From Scytonema sp. UIC 10036 (GTDB lineage: Bacteria > Cyanobacteriota > Cyanobacteriia > Cyanobacteriales > Nostocaceae), in assembly GCF_009725235.1 (NCBI RefSeq), contig NZ_WJFC01000002.1:62001-126000 (forward strand): 64,000 nt of DNA. The letters are read 5' to 3'. A program made the translations under genes and the position numbers. The notes under the pieces are model-generated. The model was given only the letters and a program-made list of their open reading frames with translations. It was not told where the DNA came from and did no database searches. Below, in pieces: positions 27,871 through 37,819 of the stretch (its first letter is position 1; every line of letters begins with the position of its first letter).

Positions 27871-30297
27871 CTATTTGGATGGCTGGCAAATGTTGCGATC
27901 GCTCTCACTCACATTCGGATTATTTTTTAGGTAATTCTTTAGCTTTGTGCATCCCTGCTGCATGAGATCGTCTAAGTCTAAATTCCACAGCATCACGCCA
28001 GCACTCCCACCACTGAGCAACAGTTTACCATCTGGACTGAAGCTGACGCTATTCACTTCACCCGTATATCCCAATAGCGTTTTCATCAAAGTACCATCAA
28101 TGGTGTTCCATAGCTTGATAGTACCATCAGCGCTACCAGAAGCTAGTATCCGACTGTTTGAAATAAAACTCAAGCTCTTTACACCGTTTGTATGTCCTGT
28201 TAGCGTACTTATTAACCCACCATCTGTTACCTTCCAAAGTTTGATGGTGTTGTCCCAACTTGCTGAAGCTATGGTTTTGCCATCTGGACTGAAACTCAGG
28301 TGTGCGATCGCTAAACTATGACCCTTCAAATTTCTCACAAAAGTACCATCCACACGCCAAAGTTTCACAGTATTATCATAGCTGCCAGAAGCTAACATCT
28401 TACCATCTGGGCTAAAACCCACACTTGTCACCTCATCATTATGCCCTGACAGCGTTTTTAATAACTTGCCATCAGCAAGACGCCATAGCTTAATTGTTTT
28501 ATCTGCACTTCCAGAAGCGATGATTTGATTATCTGGGCTGAAACTGATACTAGTCACTCTTTTTTCATGCCCCGTTAATATTTTAATTAACTGCTGATTT
28601 CTGAGATTCCAAATTTTAATACTTCCATTGTCACCAGCTGTTGCTAAAGTTTTCCCATCAGGACTAAAAATCACAGCATAAATGATATCTTGCTCACCCT
28701 TAAAAGCTTTAACTAAAGACGCATTGGCAATTTGCTTCTGCTGCCATAATTTGATTTCTCCATTCCATCCAGCAGAGGCAAAAAGTTTTCCATCAGAGCT
28801 AAAACTCACACTATAAACACTTTTATCTTGCGATTTTCTAATATTAGTTAAGTTCCAAAGCCGAATAGTTTTATCATCACTGGCAGAAGCCAAAATTTTC
28901 CCATCCGGGCTAAAATTCACATCTCTAACTGGTTCATCATGCCCTTTAAGAGTTGCCAACAAAGTACCATCTACACTCCAAAGCTTCATCATACCGTCAG
29001 CCGCACCAGAAACAACAAGTTGGCCATCCGGGCTAAAACTAATACTGTTGACTTGCTGAGTATGACCCTTTTCACCCCCCAAAGTTTGCCATAATTGACC
29101 ATCAAGCTTCCATAGATTTATAGTGCGATCGCCACTAGCAGAAGTAATAGTTTTACCATCCGGGCTAAATTTGACACAGGTAACCCGTTCTTTATGTCCG
29201 CTAAAAGTTCTCATTAACTGACCATCTGCTACATTCCAAAGCTTGACAAAGTTATCTTCACCACCAGAAACAAGAAACTTCCCATCCGGACTAAAGGTAA
29301 CACTATTCACCCAACCGTTATGGGCATTCCATGTCTTAATTAAGCCGCCATTCATGCGCCAGAGTTTCACAGTTTTATCTCTGCTACCAGATACAATGAT
29401 AAGGGTTGTACTAAAACTAACACTCGTAACGACATCACTATGTCCTGTTAAAATTTGCACTACCTTGCCATCAATAGAATATATATTGATGGTGCGATCG
29501 GTACTTCCAGAGGCGATAAACTTCCCATCCGGACTAAAAGCGAGACTAGTCACTCTGCCTTGCTGGACTGGAAAAGTAGAAATTAATTTGCCATCTTCAC
29601 GCCAGATTTTTATAGTAGAGTCATCGCTAGCAGAGGCGAGAAGTTTACCCCCAGGGCTAAAACTCACAGCATTCACTTGTTGAGCGTGACTTTGCAAGCG
29701 GTTAATTTCTTGAGTTTGGTAAACTGCTTGCTGGAGAGTAGCCACAGTTGCTAAATCCACATCTTTTGCAGGTGCAAAAACTTGCTTCAACTGTTCCCCA
29801 GCTTTCACGCTTGCGATTAATGCTTCTATCTGTCGGTTTGATAACAGTAGAGCTTCAGAAGAAGCATTCAAAGCAGCAACTTCCCTCACCTGAGCTGCTT
29901 GTTGTTTGAAATAAGCCAATCCACCAAAACCCGTTGCTGTCACTCCAAGTACGCTAATAACTGCAACAGCCGTTTGAGCTTGTCGCAATCGCTTCTTTTG
30001 CGCGAGTTGTTGTCGCTGTCTTTCCTCCAGACAAGCCGCAATAAACCCTTGGACATCATGCGACAATTCATCAGTATATTTGACATAAATTTCTTCCGCC
30101 TCAGCCAGACGCACCCCCCGCAATAAAAAATCAGATTGTTCGTCGTTGTGCTTCCACAAAACGGCTGCTTGCTCAATTTGACGTTGTAGGCGCAATTTAC
30201 TGCGATTTTCCTCCAACCACCAACGCAAAGTTGACCAATGACGAATAAGAATTTCATGAGCAACTTCTATAGTCACCGCATTTGTAGGTAGAGACAA
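27871..30297 (-). CDS. WD40 repeat part of split caspase-nSTAND-WD40 protein
   Basis: The 808-residue frame begins inside the winged-helix/linker region (VAHEILIRHWSTLRWWLEEN, then RGVRLAEAEEIYVK). It has a transmembrane-like helix (about 115-135, AVAVISVLGVTATGFGGLAY) and then 14 WD40 blades (LTGHxxxVxSVxFSPDGKxxASGSxDxTIKLW pattern). That fits two seven-bladed propellers. Sequence and order show this is the C-terminal half of the protein encoded at 30437-33079. The start given (TTG at 30297) is only the first in-frame start after the disruption, and the true frame comes from upstream. In the family, WD40 propellers sense a ligand and release the NTPase for oligomerisation. Confidence 0.8.
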   Translation of the reverse strand: MSLPTNAVTIEVAHEILIRHWSTLRWWLEENRSKLRLQRQIEQAAVLWKHNDEQSDFLLRGVRLAEAEEIYVKYTDELSHDVQGFIAACLEERQRQQLAQKKRLRQAQTAVAVISVLGVTATGFGGLAYFKQQAAQVREVAALNASSEALLLSNRQIEALIASVKAGEQLKQVFAPAKDVDLATVATLQQAVYQTQEINRLQSHAQQVNAVSFSPGGKLLASASDDSTIKIWREDGKLISTFPVQQGRVTSLAFSPDGKFIASGSTDRTINIYSIDGKVVQILTGHSDVVTSVSFSTTLIIVSGSRDKTVKLWRMNGGLIKTWNAHNGWVNSVTFSPDGKFLVSGGEDNFVKLWNVADGQLMRTFSGHKERVTCVKFSPDGKTITSASGDRTINLWKLDGQLWQTLGGEKGHTQQVNSISFSPDGQLVVSGAADGMMKLWSVDGTLLATLKGHDEPVRDVNFSPDGKILASASDDKTIRLWNLTNIRKSQDKSVYSVSFSSDGKLFASAGWNGEIKLWQQKQIANASLVKAFKGEQDIIYAVIFSPDGKTLATAGDNGSIKIWNLRNQQLIKILTGHEKRVTSISFSPDNQIIASGSADKTIKLWRLADGKLLKTLSGHNDEVTSVGFSPDGKMLASGSYDNTVKLWRVDGTFVRNLKGHSLAIAHLSFSPDGKTIASASWDNTIKLWKVTDGGLISTLTGHTNGVKSLSFISNSRILASGSADGTIKLWNTIDGTLMKTLLGYTGEVNSVSFSPDGKLLLSGGSAGVMLWNLDLDDLMQQGCTKLKNYLKNNPNVSESDRNICQPSK

Positions 30298-30310
30298 AGC
30301 AGGTAATATT

Positions 30311-30410
30311 TCCCCCTGTCCCCCTTGTCCCCCCTATCCCCTTGTCCCCCTATCCCCTTGTCCCCCTTGTCCCCTTGTCCCCCTATCCCCCTATCCCCCT
30401 CATCCTCCAA
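30311..30410. repeat. G/C-rich heptamer-type tandem repeat inside the split gene
   Basis: About a dozen variants of CCCCCTTGT and CCCCCTAT alternate over 100 bases. On the gene's strand these are GGGGGACAAG and GGGGATAG units with G runs of four to six. Variation in run length changes the reading frame and creates TAG stops in one frame. A related shorter tract at 31161-31208 lies in frame in the upstream ORF and encodes [17 protein letters not shown]. Confidence 0.85.
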
Positions 30411-30436
30411 ATCCATCACTATAAGCTTCGCCGCAG

Positions 30437-33079
30437 TTAAGCTTGCAATGTTCTTTCCACCAAAGGAGCGGGATATTTTTTCACAACCAGATCTGATTTC
30501 AACACCCTTCGCTTGGTATCTTCCGTACCCTCTCCTAACTGAGTCAGCGACAGAAAAATCCAGCGAGTGCAATCTTGTGCAAGACCATCTAAACCATCGT
30601 AAACTGCTTGTGCTTTTTGTTCTAGCGCACCCTTAATCCCCCCAAGATGCTGCTGATACGCTGCTAAAGTCAGTTCACCCTCCTGACGGTATTCCCACAA
30701 CTGTTGTAATACAAATTCTAAGAGCGGCAAATTTCCTACAGAGTCGTTTAACTCCTGTAAAAGAATTTCTACGAGTCCAGATTCTACTTTTAGACCAACT
30801 TGTTCGGCTGGGTTAACAATAACACGGCGGTAGTCATCATTATTCAATCTGGGGGGAACCAGTACACTCGATTGTTGCAGGAGCACAGCCAGTGCTGGTA
30901 CTTCCAAACAGGGGGCGATAAAGTCAGCTCGTAAAGTGATGACCAATTTAAACCTGTCAGAAGCATATTGTATTGCACCCAACACAAGTTCTAAAAATCG
31001 CTTTCTATCTTCATCAGGAGCAAGAGTGAAAAGTTCTTCAAACTGATCCACCACCAAAACCACCATTGGTTCCGGGCGGCTACGCACCCAGTAGACAAAA
31101 CCCTCTACCCCTTGGTAGAGTAACCCTTCTAGTATAAGATTAGGAGATGAAGAGGTCATTTCTCCCCCGACTTCCCCTTGTCCCCTTATCCCCTTATCCT
31201 CTTGTCCCGAAGCAGCCAATCGTCGCGATAAAGCTTCTAGAGGTCGTGCGCTAGGTCTAAAACTTTTGAGCCACCAATTTTCGCTACCTGGTAATTGTTT
31301 ACCAGAACGCAGTTGAGTCATTAATCCCGCCTGCACCACGGAAGATTTCCCACTGCCAGAAGCTCCTACCACCGCTAGGAATGAATTGCGTGCTAAGTCG
31401 TTAATCAGCTGTTGGGTTAAGGTTTCTCTACCGTAAAAATACTGAACATCTTCTTCACCAAAGGCTTCTAAACCTTTGTATGGACAAATTCCTAAGTCCA
31501 ATGCTGCCGCTTTCTTATGACTGCGTGTATCGGTAAATGCTGGTAGAATTTCGATGATACCTTGTGTCCCTGATAGCCAAATATGGAGTGGAAAAGCTCC
31601 TGCCAAGTAGACTTGCAATTGAGTAATCCAACCAGCTATCGATAAGCCAGTTGGTTTAGAAGCTGTTGTGAGAGTACTGACTAGAGCATCTGCGAATTGT
31701 TCTAAATTGTGACGGGGCGAGTTGGCAGCAATAATACACTGTGCTTTTTCAGAACCGACTTGCAAATCTTCAATCCATTCTTGTAGGGTTATGCGATCGC
31801 TCTGCCCCGCCAAAAAATCTAAAATGATAATCTCTTGGGCTGCTTGAGAGCGCCGTAACTGTTGTCTCAACCAAGCGCGGCTCAACCAAATATCTTCAGA
31901 CAGTACTAAAGCAACTTCTCCTGTAGGGGTTTCCTCCAGTCGCCCGCGCAAATACAACAACACTGTTGCTGGTTTTTCAGTCTTGTGTTGAGGTAAATAC
32001 AAAAATTCTTGAATGGCTTCTCGAACTTCTTTAGCAGTTGCTTTCCCCTGTCGGGGTAAATACTCCAACTCAAAGCCACCAGCACTACGCAAAACTTTAC
32101 AAAAAGCAAGTGTTGTTTGAGTACCGCTCCATCCTTCTACGACAAGCGCTTGCCTTTTGGGACGTGATTCCTCAATAGTCCCAATTGAACCAAGAATCAG
32201 TTCCCCAACACCTTCTACAATTCGTTTAGGAGTTTGTAAGGGATATTCCCGAAACAACTGAGTGTCCCCTTTACCCCGTTTCTGCTGATTGATCAGGCGC
32301 AGTTGTTGGTTCGTTTTATCTATATATTGTAGGGTTTGGTGATAAACATAGCGATAAAGACCATCGGCAGAAATCGCTCCTTGTAAATCTGCTGCTTCTC
32401 CCTGCAAGCCGCGCATCAAATAATAAGTAAATACCCCATGTCCTAGTTCTGGAAACTCCCAAGATTGCTGATCGGTGTCACAAGAAAGCAAGGCATAGAA
32501 TCCCTTACTCATCGCGGCGACTTTCTGCAAAACTTCCACCAGTTGACGTGTAGCATTTAGTGAAGGTTCTACTACAGTTGCGCCCCTAAGTGTCATTCCA
32601 CCACTATGACATGCATCAAGCCAGACTAGCTGATTTTGTGCCGGACATTTCCCCAATAATTGCAACAGTTCTTGTATGGCTAAACCCGTGTTGAGTATGT
32701 CATCTTTTTGAGTATTTGCCAAACATAGGAATGTTTGATAAGTGTTTGGCACAAATATTCCATGACCGGAGAAATAAAATAAAATTGTGTCTTGTGGGCG
32801 AGCAGCCGTGGAGATTTCTTGAAGGCTAGCACGAACAGTGTCTAAGTAAGGTAATTGTGGAGCAAAATCATGGTAAATTTTTATTTCTTTTTGCGGAAAA
32901 TGCTCGGTTGCTCCAACCAAAGCTTTCGCTAACCCCTGACAATCGACTGCTGAGTAGTTCAGATTTGGGAGTCGCTCATCTTGGTATTGGTTGACTCCCA
33001 CCAGCAGTAACCAAAGTTTAGCAGCACTTGTTTGTTGAGTGTAGGTTGAGCGACTGGTACCAACTGCGCGTGGACACAT
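30437..33079 (-). CDS. Caspase-like peptidase fused to nSTAND NTPase (N-terminal part)
   Basis: The 880-residue frame has a caspase/peptidase C14 domain (about 20-260) with the catalytic dyad visible: H106 in [10 protein letters not shown] and C157 in [10 protein letters not shown] connecting domain (290-520) follows. The nSTAND NTPase has Walker [10 protein letters not shown] near 570 and Walker [12 protein letters not shown] near 675, and VITLRADF further on. The frame stops at ERTLQA (30437). Restoring one base there continues as [10 protein letters not shown], the expected winged-helix region, and leads through the tandem repeat to the WD40 half. Such proteins are proposed cyanobacterial cell-death or defence effectors. 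The gene is divergent from a sigma factor gene 115 bases away. Confidence 0.88.
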   Translation of the reverse strand: MCPRAVGTSRSTYTQQTSAAKLWLLLVGVNQYQDERLPNLNYSAVDCQGLAKALVGATEHFPQKEIKIYHDFAPQLPYLDTVRASLQEISTAARPQDTILFYFSGHGIFVPNTYQTFLCLANTQKDDILNTGLAIQELLQLLGKCPAQNQLVWLDACHSGGMTLRGATVVEPSLNATRQLVEVLQKVAAMSKGFYALLSCDTDQQSWEFPELGHGVFTYYLMRGLQGEAADLQGAISADGLYRYVYHQTLQYIDKTNQQLRLINQQKRGKGDTQLFREYPLQTPKRIVEGVGELILGSIGTIEESRPKRQALVVEGWSGTQTTLAFCKVLRSAGGFELEYLPRQGKATAKEVREAIQEFLYLPQHKTEKPATVLLYLRGRLEETPTGEVALVLSEDIWLSRAWLRQQLRRSQAAQEIIILDFLAGQSDRITLQEWIEDLQVGSEKAQCIIAANSPRHNLEQFADALVSTLTTASKPTGLSIAGWITQLQVYLAGAFPLHIWLSGTQGIIEILPAFTDTRSHKKAAALDLGICPYKGLEAFGEEDVQYFYGRETLTQQLINDLARNSFLAVVGASGSGKSSVVQAGLMTQLRSGKQLPGSENWWLKSFRPSARPLEALSRRLAASGQEDKGIRGQGEVGGEMTSSSPNLILEGLLYQGVEGFVYWVRSRPEPMVVLVVDQFEELFTLAPDEDRKRFLELVLGAIQYASDRFKLVITLRADFIAPCLEVPALAVLLQQSSVLVPPRLNNDDYRRVIVNPAEQVGLKVESGLVEILLQELNDSVGNLPLLEFVLQQLWEYRQEGELTLAAYQQHLGGIKGALEQKAQAVYDGLDGLAQDCTRWIFLSLTQLGEGTEDTKRRVLKSDLVVKKYPAPLVERTLQA

Positions 33080-33194
33080 TATTTTTCTATAGAACTGCTA
33101 TATTGCGGAACAAATTACGAGATGTTTGTAGTAAAGTTTTGGGGAAGCGTCTTTGCTTGACCCACTTGTTCTTTAGGTCAGCTTGCGTACTTTT

Positions 33195-34382
33195 ATGCAC
33201 CCTCGAAACAACCTTATTGAAATCTTTTCGACTTTTTTGGTATTTGGCAACGATCGCTTCTGTCGTTGGGTAACGGATGCTAAGCTCCGTCGCAGTATGG
33301 AAAAGGCACTACAGCAAATCCCACAAGAAACGGACGAAGACTTTTGGATTAGTTTTTTATATCATCAGATACACAAATCTTCATCAGTAAGACTTGCCAA
33401 AGAACATACCATCGCTTACTTACAAGAACCCTGCTACTGGACAGCACAAAAAATTGTTGCTAGCTTTGCCACAACTCAGTACAAGCTATCAGACTGTTTT
33501 CAGATAGGAATTACCCAAGTTGATAAAATCTTCAAAGGTTTTAACCCTAATAGTGGTTCTCGTTTAAAAAACTATGCCAGTACAGTCTTCGGGCTTGCTA
33601 TTCGTGAAACTTTCAGGCAACGTCATGAAATAGATATTTGTACGGATTGGGGTCTCTTGCGAAAAATTACTAAAAAGCGTTTGGAAGAGTCATTGCAAGC
33701 TGAGAACTTACCTAGGGACACTATTGTTGCTTATGTGACTGCTTGGAGCTGCTTCAAGTTGCTTTACGTACCAAATAAAGCTCATCACAGTCGTCAGTTG
33801 TCCAAACCCGATAATCAAACTTGGGAGGCGATCGCTAAAGCTTACAACTCACAAACCCATCAGCAAGTTAACCCCCAAACTTTAGAAACCGGGCTACTTG
33901 CTTGTGCTAGAGCTGTACGTAGATACCTTTACCCCAATGTGAGTTCTTTCAACGCTCCCGTTAACTCAGAAGATTCCGGTGAGTGGTTAGATAATATACC
34001 AGCAAATGAACTAGACTCTCCCCTCACCTACATTATTGCCCAAGAAGAACAACAGTTAAGGGTCTCTCACCAATCTCAGATTAATCAGGTTTTGATACAA
34101 GCGCTTACCCAATTAGATCCACAAGCCCGAGAAATTTTGCAGCTCTACTACGCTGAAGGATTAACTCAACAACAAATTGCCAAACAACTACAAGTTCAGC
34201 AATACACTGTCTCGCGACGGTTGACTAAAACTAGGGAAACATTGCTGAAGTCTTTAGCTAATTGGAGTCAAGAAAACCTGCATATTTCTATTACACCAGA
34301 CATACTTAAAACTACCAGCACTGTGATGGAGGAATGGCTGCAACTTTACTACAGTCAAGACAAAAATCAAAAAGCTGTTTAA
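33195..34382 (+). CDS. Sigma-70-like RNA polymerase sigma factor
   Basis: This 395-residue protein starts at ATG 33195; a TTG at 33183 is also in frame. The C-terminal region (about 295-365) is a sigma region 4 helix-turn-helix: ALTQLDPQAREILQLYYAEG then LTQQQIAKQLQVQQYTVSRR. The N-terminal part (IEIFSTFLVFGNDRFCRW, then SKLRRSM-like) matches a cyanobacterial family of long, divergent sigma factors often found beside DUF1822 and caspase or CHAT genes. It is followed 45 bases later by a DUF1822 gene and is divergent from the caspase-nSTAND gene. It may control that locus, which is an inference. Confidence 0.8.
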   Translation: MHPRNNLIEIFSTFLVFGNDRFCRWVTDAKLRRSMEKALQQIPQETDEDFWISFLYHQIHKSSSVRLAKEHTIAYLQEPCYWTAQKIVASFATTQYKLSDCFQIGITQVDKIFKGFNPNSGSRLKNYASTVFGLAIRETFRQRHEIDICTDWGLLRKITKKRLEESLQAENLPRDTIVAYVTAWSCFKLLYVPNKAHHSRQLSKPDNQTWEAIAKAYNSQTHQQVNPQTLETGLLACARAVRRYLYPNVSSFNAPVNSEDSGEWLDNIPANELDSPLTYIIAQEEQQLRVSHQSQINQVLIQALTQLDPQAREILQLYYAEGLTQQQIAKQLQVQQYTVSRRLTKTRETLLKSLANWSQENLHISITPDILKTTSTVMEEWLQLYYSQDKNQKAV

Positions 34383-34427
34383 CCTTTTCTGACTCTGTAA
34401 AATCACTGAATCCCTAAAATAACCGCC

Positions 34428-35606
34428 ATGACTGGAAACCCTACCGTTTTTACCGTTGCTTCACCGACTCACCTGATTTTAGATGTACCAGAAAACGTTC
34501 AAAATCAGATTTGGCAAGAAAATACGTCTTTTTCTAACCAGACTGCTCGCTATCAAGCATATATCAATAAAATTTCCCTTTTTGCTGTCTTACCCTGGTT
34601 GCAAGAAGATTTAGCATCCCAAGCAAAGCCTTGGTTGGGTAGTGCTGCTTTACCAAGTTTTTGGGAATTTGTCAATGGAACCGCCATCACGATTGACACA
34701 ACTCGCTTGATTTTGGTTCCAAGTGAGGACATGGATATGAGTGAATTGAGGGTTCCACAAGAATGGGTAGATATACCAAGTTGGGCAGGGGATTATTATT
34801 TAGCAGTACAAGTCGAACCAGATGATGAATACGTTAAAGTTTGGGGCTACTGTACTCACGCACAACTGAAAAGTAAGGGAAGTTATGACGCAAGCGATCG
34901 CACTTATTCTTTAGAAGCAACAGATATCATTGGGGATATCAGTACTTTAGCAGTTGCGTATCAACTTTGCCCGCAAGAAGTTATACGGAGTAGCATCCCA
35001 GCATTGCCAACTTTATCGCAAGAACAAGCACAGAACCTTATTTCCCGTTTGGAAACAAGCGAGATTGTTTCACCAAGAATGGAAATCCCTTTTCAACTTT
35101 GGGGTGGATTGATGGAACATGGAGGTTGGCGTAAAAGCTTATACCACCGACGCTTGGGACTACAAGAGGAATGGTCGCTTTTAGCTTGGTTGGAAAAGGG
35201 TATTTCCCAAGCAGTTGAAGCCATTGGATGGGAAAGGTTCAATTTACAACACAGTGCAGCAGGAGCGCGAAGTACGGAAGAAGCAACACAATTAGATACA
35301 TTTTTTCTGCGGCAATTACAGATTGCGGGTCAATCCTACGAACTGAGGATATTACCAAAACTACAAGAAGAGGTTATCATTTGGCGCTTTGAGTTGCGTA
35401 ATGCTGTGGAGGAATTAGCTATTCCTGGTGGTTTTACACTGAGGCTCCTGACAGAAGACTTGCAGCCATTCCCTGATAATGAAGATGTAGCTACAACTAC
35501 AGTCAAACAACTGTTTGTGGAAGTTGCTCTAGAACCACAAGAAGGGATAGTCTGGGAAATAACGCCTTTCCCGGAAAACTATGAGCGAGAAATTCTGAGA
35601 TTTTAA
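34428..35606 (+). CDS. DUF1822 family protein
   Basis: This 392-residue protein has the N-terminal signature of DUF1822: FTVASPTHLILDVPENVQNQ followed by YINKISLFAVLPWLQ. There is no signal peptide and no recognisable enzyme motif. It lies 45 bases after the sigma factor gene in the same direction, so it is likely in one operon with it. DUF1822 is nearly restricted to cyanobacteria and travels with sigma factor, caspase and CHAT-domain genes. The function is unknown. Confidence 0.85.
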   Translation: MTGNPTVFTVASPTHLILDVPENVQNQIWQENTSFSNQTARYQAYINKISLFAVLPWLQEDLASQAKPWLGSAALPSFWEFVNGTAITIDTTRLILVPSEDMDMSELRVPQEWVDIPSWAGDYYLAVQVEPDDEYVKVWGYCTHAQLKSKGSYDASDRTYSLEATDIIGDISTLAVAYQLCPQEVIRSSIPALPTLSQEQAQNLISRLETSEIVSPRMEIPFQLWGGLMEHGGWRKSLYHRRLGLQEEWSLLAWLEKGISQAVEAIGWERFNLQHSAAGARSTEEATQLDTFFLRQLQIAGQSYELRILPKLQEEVIIWRFELRNAVEELAIPGGFTLRLLTEDLQPFPDNEDVATTTVKQLFVEVALEPQEGIVWEITPFPENYEREILRF

Positions 35607-35651
35607 GAATTTGTTTGGTTCTTAGAAAGTGGGAAATATTTCAGATGTTAT

Positions 35652-36761
35652 TTAAGAACGCAACTCAACTGGTACAGGAGATATTGCTACACTAGTTTGC
35701 GATCGCTCTTGCAAAACCAAGTCCACACTTTCTTTTGCTGTCTTCGATTCATTCAAAATAAATTTGCTTGGTCTTTGATATTCATGGAAGATTTGTTCGA
35801 TCGCACAAATATGGATTGGCTCCATGAAATTCAACATCCTTTGTAGGGGTAACATTTCTGTTTTATCAATGTAGTTTTTGATTTTAGAGTTTTTAGAAAT
35901 ATATTCATCAATTCCTACATTGGGTATTCCAAGAAGATCGGCAAGTATGATAGAGTGAAGCCTATTGCCAAAGTGAAAATCCATTTGGCTGAGAATTTCC
36001 ACAAAATCTTGTGGCTGATTCCACGAGTGCAGCTTGCAATTTTCATCAGGTAAATAATTCTTCAGCAATTTATGAAATTTATTATCATTTCTTTCCACAC
36101 ATAGTTGAGCGGGTAATAAATGAATCACCGAATTAAACTTTTCAATCAATGGGAGTAGCTGTTGTGAATAAAACTCAGCCCTTCCTTCACCCCACCAGAA
36201 GTTTCCTGTAAATGAAATATTTTTTAATTGACTTGAGCAATCGCTTCTAATAAACTTGTCATATCCATCCACGTTTAAAAATGCTAAATAACCTCCTAAA
36301 TAAGATTTAACAGATTTTAGCTTAGAAACAGCCAATTCATAGGAATTTTTATCTCTTAGGTACAGTACATCTGCATTTTTCAAAAACTTTGCTTTCGTTT
36401 CTAATTCTTCCGATTTAAAAGATTCTAAACCTACACCTATATAACTGAAACGCTTACCCGTCATTTTTGCAAATTTTTGCGCCATCAACAATTTACCAGA
36501 ATTCTCTTTTAAATTATAAGTACTACCGCTCCAAATTAAATAATCGCTTTGAAAAAGTATAGAAGCTTTTTGAATGGTTGATAATTTACGAGTGTTGCAA
36601 AAGACAACTTTACTATTCATTGTTTCATAAGAATTGTCTTCACAAAACACAAATATTTTTGTAATAACTTCTTTTCCAGAAAAATACTTAATGAGTTCCT
36701 GAATACACAAATCGTCACCAACATTCTTAAATCCATAATAACCCATTAAAATAATATTCAT
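35652..36761 (-). CDS. Polysaccharide pyruvyl transferase family protein
   Basis: This 369-residue protein starts MNIILMGYYGFKNVGDDLCI, the GxxNxGDD-type entry of CsaB-like pyruvyl transferases. It has an FSYIGVGLESF segment and a C-terminal GNRLHSIILADLLGIPNVGI (the R-H motif of the family). Such enzymes add ketal-linked pyruvate from PEP to sugars of surface or exopolysaccharides. It is the last gene of a three-gene glycan operon on the minus strand. The acceptor is unknown. Confidence 0.8.
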   Translation of the reverse strand: MNIILMGYYGFKNVGDDLCIQELIKYFSGKEVITKIFVFCEDNSYETMNSKVVFCNTRKLSTIQKASILFQSDYLIWSGSTYNLKENSGKLLMAQKFAKMTGKRFSYIGVGLESFKSEELETKAKFLKNADVLYLRDKNSYELAVSKLKSVKSYLGGYLAFLNVDGYDKFIRSDCSSQLKNISFTGNFWWGEGRAEFYSQQLLPLIEKFNSVIHLLPAQLCVERNDNKFHKLLKNYLPDENCKLHSWNQPQDFVEILSQMDFHFGNRLHSIILADLLGIPNVGIDEYISKNSKIKNYIDKTEMLPLQRMLNFMEPIHICAIEQIFHEYQRPSKFILNESKTAKESVDLVLQERSQTSVAISPVPVELRS

Positions 36762-36821
36762 AATAATTGTTTTAGTTATCTATTTCTATTTCTTTTTACT
36801 TGATATTCGCACTCAGTAACA

Positions 36822-37808
36822 TCAGGGAGAGTACTGAAGTATATTCCAAAGATTTGATGAACTCACCCTTCTTAACAAATCAAATCCCCAAGGACGCAAC
36901 CCAACAGGTAAAACCGACAAAGTTAATCCGAGCCATGCTTTAGCGGTAGAAAAAGATTGACTAGCCAAAAGTAACTCTCTTCCTTGAAGAGTTTCACCCG
37001 TTTCAATTAACCGCAATCCCAACAACAACTGAGTTTCTAAAAGACGCTGTCTCCTAATTTTCTCTAATTTTTCATTCTCAAATTTATAATTCTGCAAATA
37101 CCGAATTTTATCAGTGAAATAGGGAATTGCGCGAGCAATCCCTTGCTGTTCTGAGTGGATACGATATTCCATCAACAATTCAGGTAAATAATAGCCCTTT
37201 TTTCCTGCTAAAGCTAACCTGACAAACAAATCGCTATCCTCACAATTTTGCACATGGAGTTGCACAAATCCCAACTCCTGTAAGAGAGCACGCCGAAATA
37301 AAGTTGCTCCTATTTGGAAACTTTGGTTAACAAAGACAACTTCTAGTAAATTATCAACTACACCTTCTGGTAAATTCGTCCTACCCCAACGGCGAGAATT
37401 TTCTTGAGTTCCGGTTTCATCACGCAAGTTGTTGATATCTATAATCCAGTGATCTGTACCAACAAAATCTATACTATAATCCCTATCGAGAATAGCAACC
37501 GTTCGTGACAGAAATTCTGGAGTTAAGCGATCGTCATCATCAAATTTAATAAAATATTCACCTGTTGCTGCATTAAAACCCGATTGCATATTATTGCTTT
37601 TACCAATATTTTGCGAATGACGAATATACTGAATACGGCTATCTGTATATTGCGACATAACATTGGGGGTGTTATCTTGAGAACCATCATCACAAACAAT
37701 TAATTCAAAGTCTTGATATGTTTGCTTGAGTACGCTTTCAATAGCATAAGGCAATAAATTCATGCGATTGAAGGTTGGTATACAAACACTTATTTTAGGC
37801 ATATGCAC
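36822..37808 (-). CDS. Family 2 glycosyltransferase
   Basis: The 328-residue GT-A enzyme has PKISVCIPTFNRMNLLPYAI at the start, VCDDGSQDNT as the nucleotide-binding Asp, and KFDDDDRL as the metal-binding DXD region. It has no signal peptide and is cytosolic or peripheral. Two adjacent ATG codons (37808 and 37802) are equally possible. It lies 61 bases before the pyruvyl transferase gene in the same direction and probably builds a surface polysaccharide. Confidence 0.88.
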   Translation of the reverse strand: MHMPKISVCIPTFNRMNLLPYAIESVLKQTYQDFELIVCDDGSQDNTPNVMSQYTDSRIQYIRHSQNIGKSNNMQSGFNAATGEYFIKFDDDDRLTPEFLSRTVAILDRDYSIDFVGTDHWIIDINNLRDETGTQENSRRWGRTNLPEGVVDNLLEVVFVNQSFQIGATLFRRALLQELGFVQLHVQNCEDSDLFVRLALAGKKGYYLPELLMEYRIHSEQQGIARAIPYFTDKIRYLQNYKFENEKLEKIRRQRLLETQLLLGLRLIETGETLQGRELLLASQSFSTAKAWLGLTLSVLPVGLRPWGFDLLRRVSSSNLWNILQYSP

Positions 37809-37819
37809 TCTGATAAAAA

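Noticed and set aside
27947..29683. Long plus-strand frames opposite the WD40 region, and similar ones at 62514-63905
   Set aside because: They are antisense shadows of the repeated WD40 blades, as shown by periodic, meaningless repeats in the translated text.
27871..30297. Regular repeats suggestive of a CRISPR array
   Set aside because: The periodicity is about 123 bases, matches WD40 blades in protein, and lacks identical short repeats with unique spacers. No CRISPR array or cas gene was seen in the window.
30325..30636. Proline/serine-rich plus-strand ORF in the tandem repeat
   Set aside because: It consists almost wholly of the CCCCCTTGT repeat translated as PLSPCPPI; no coding support.
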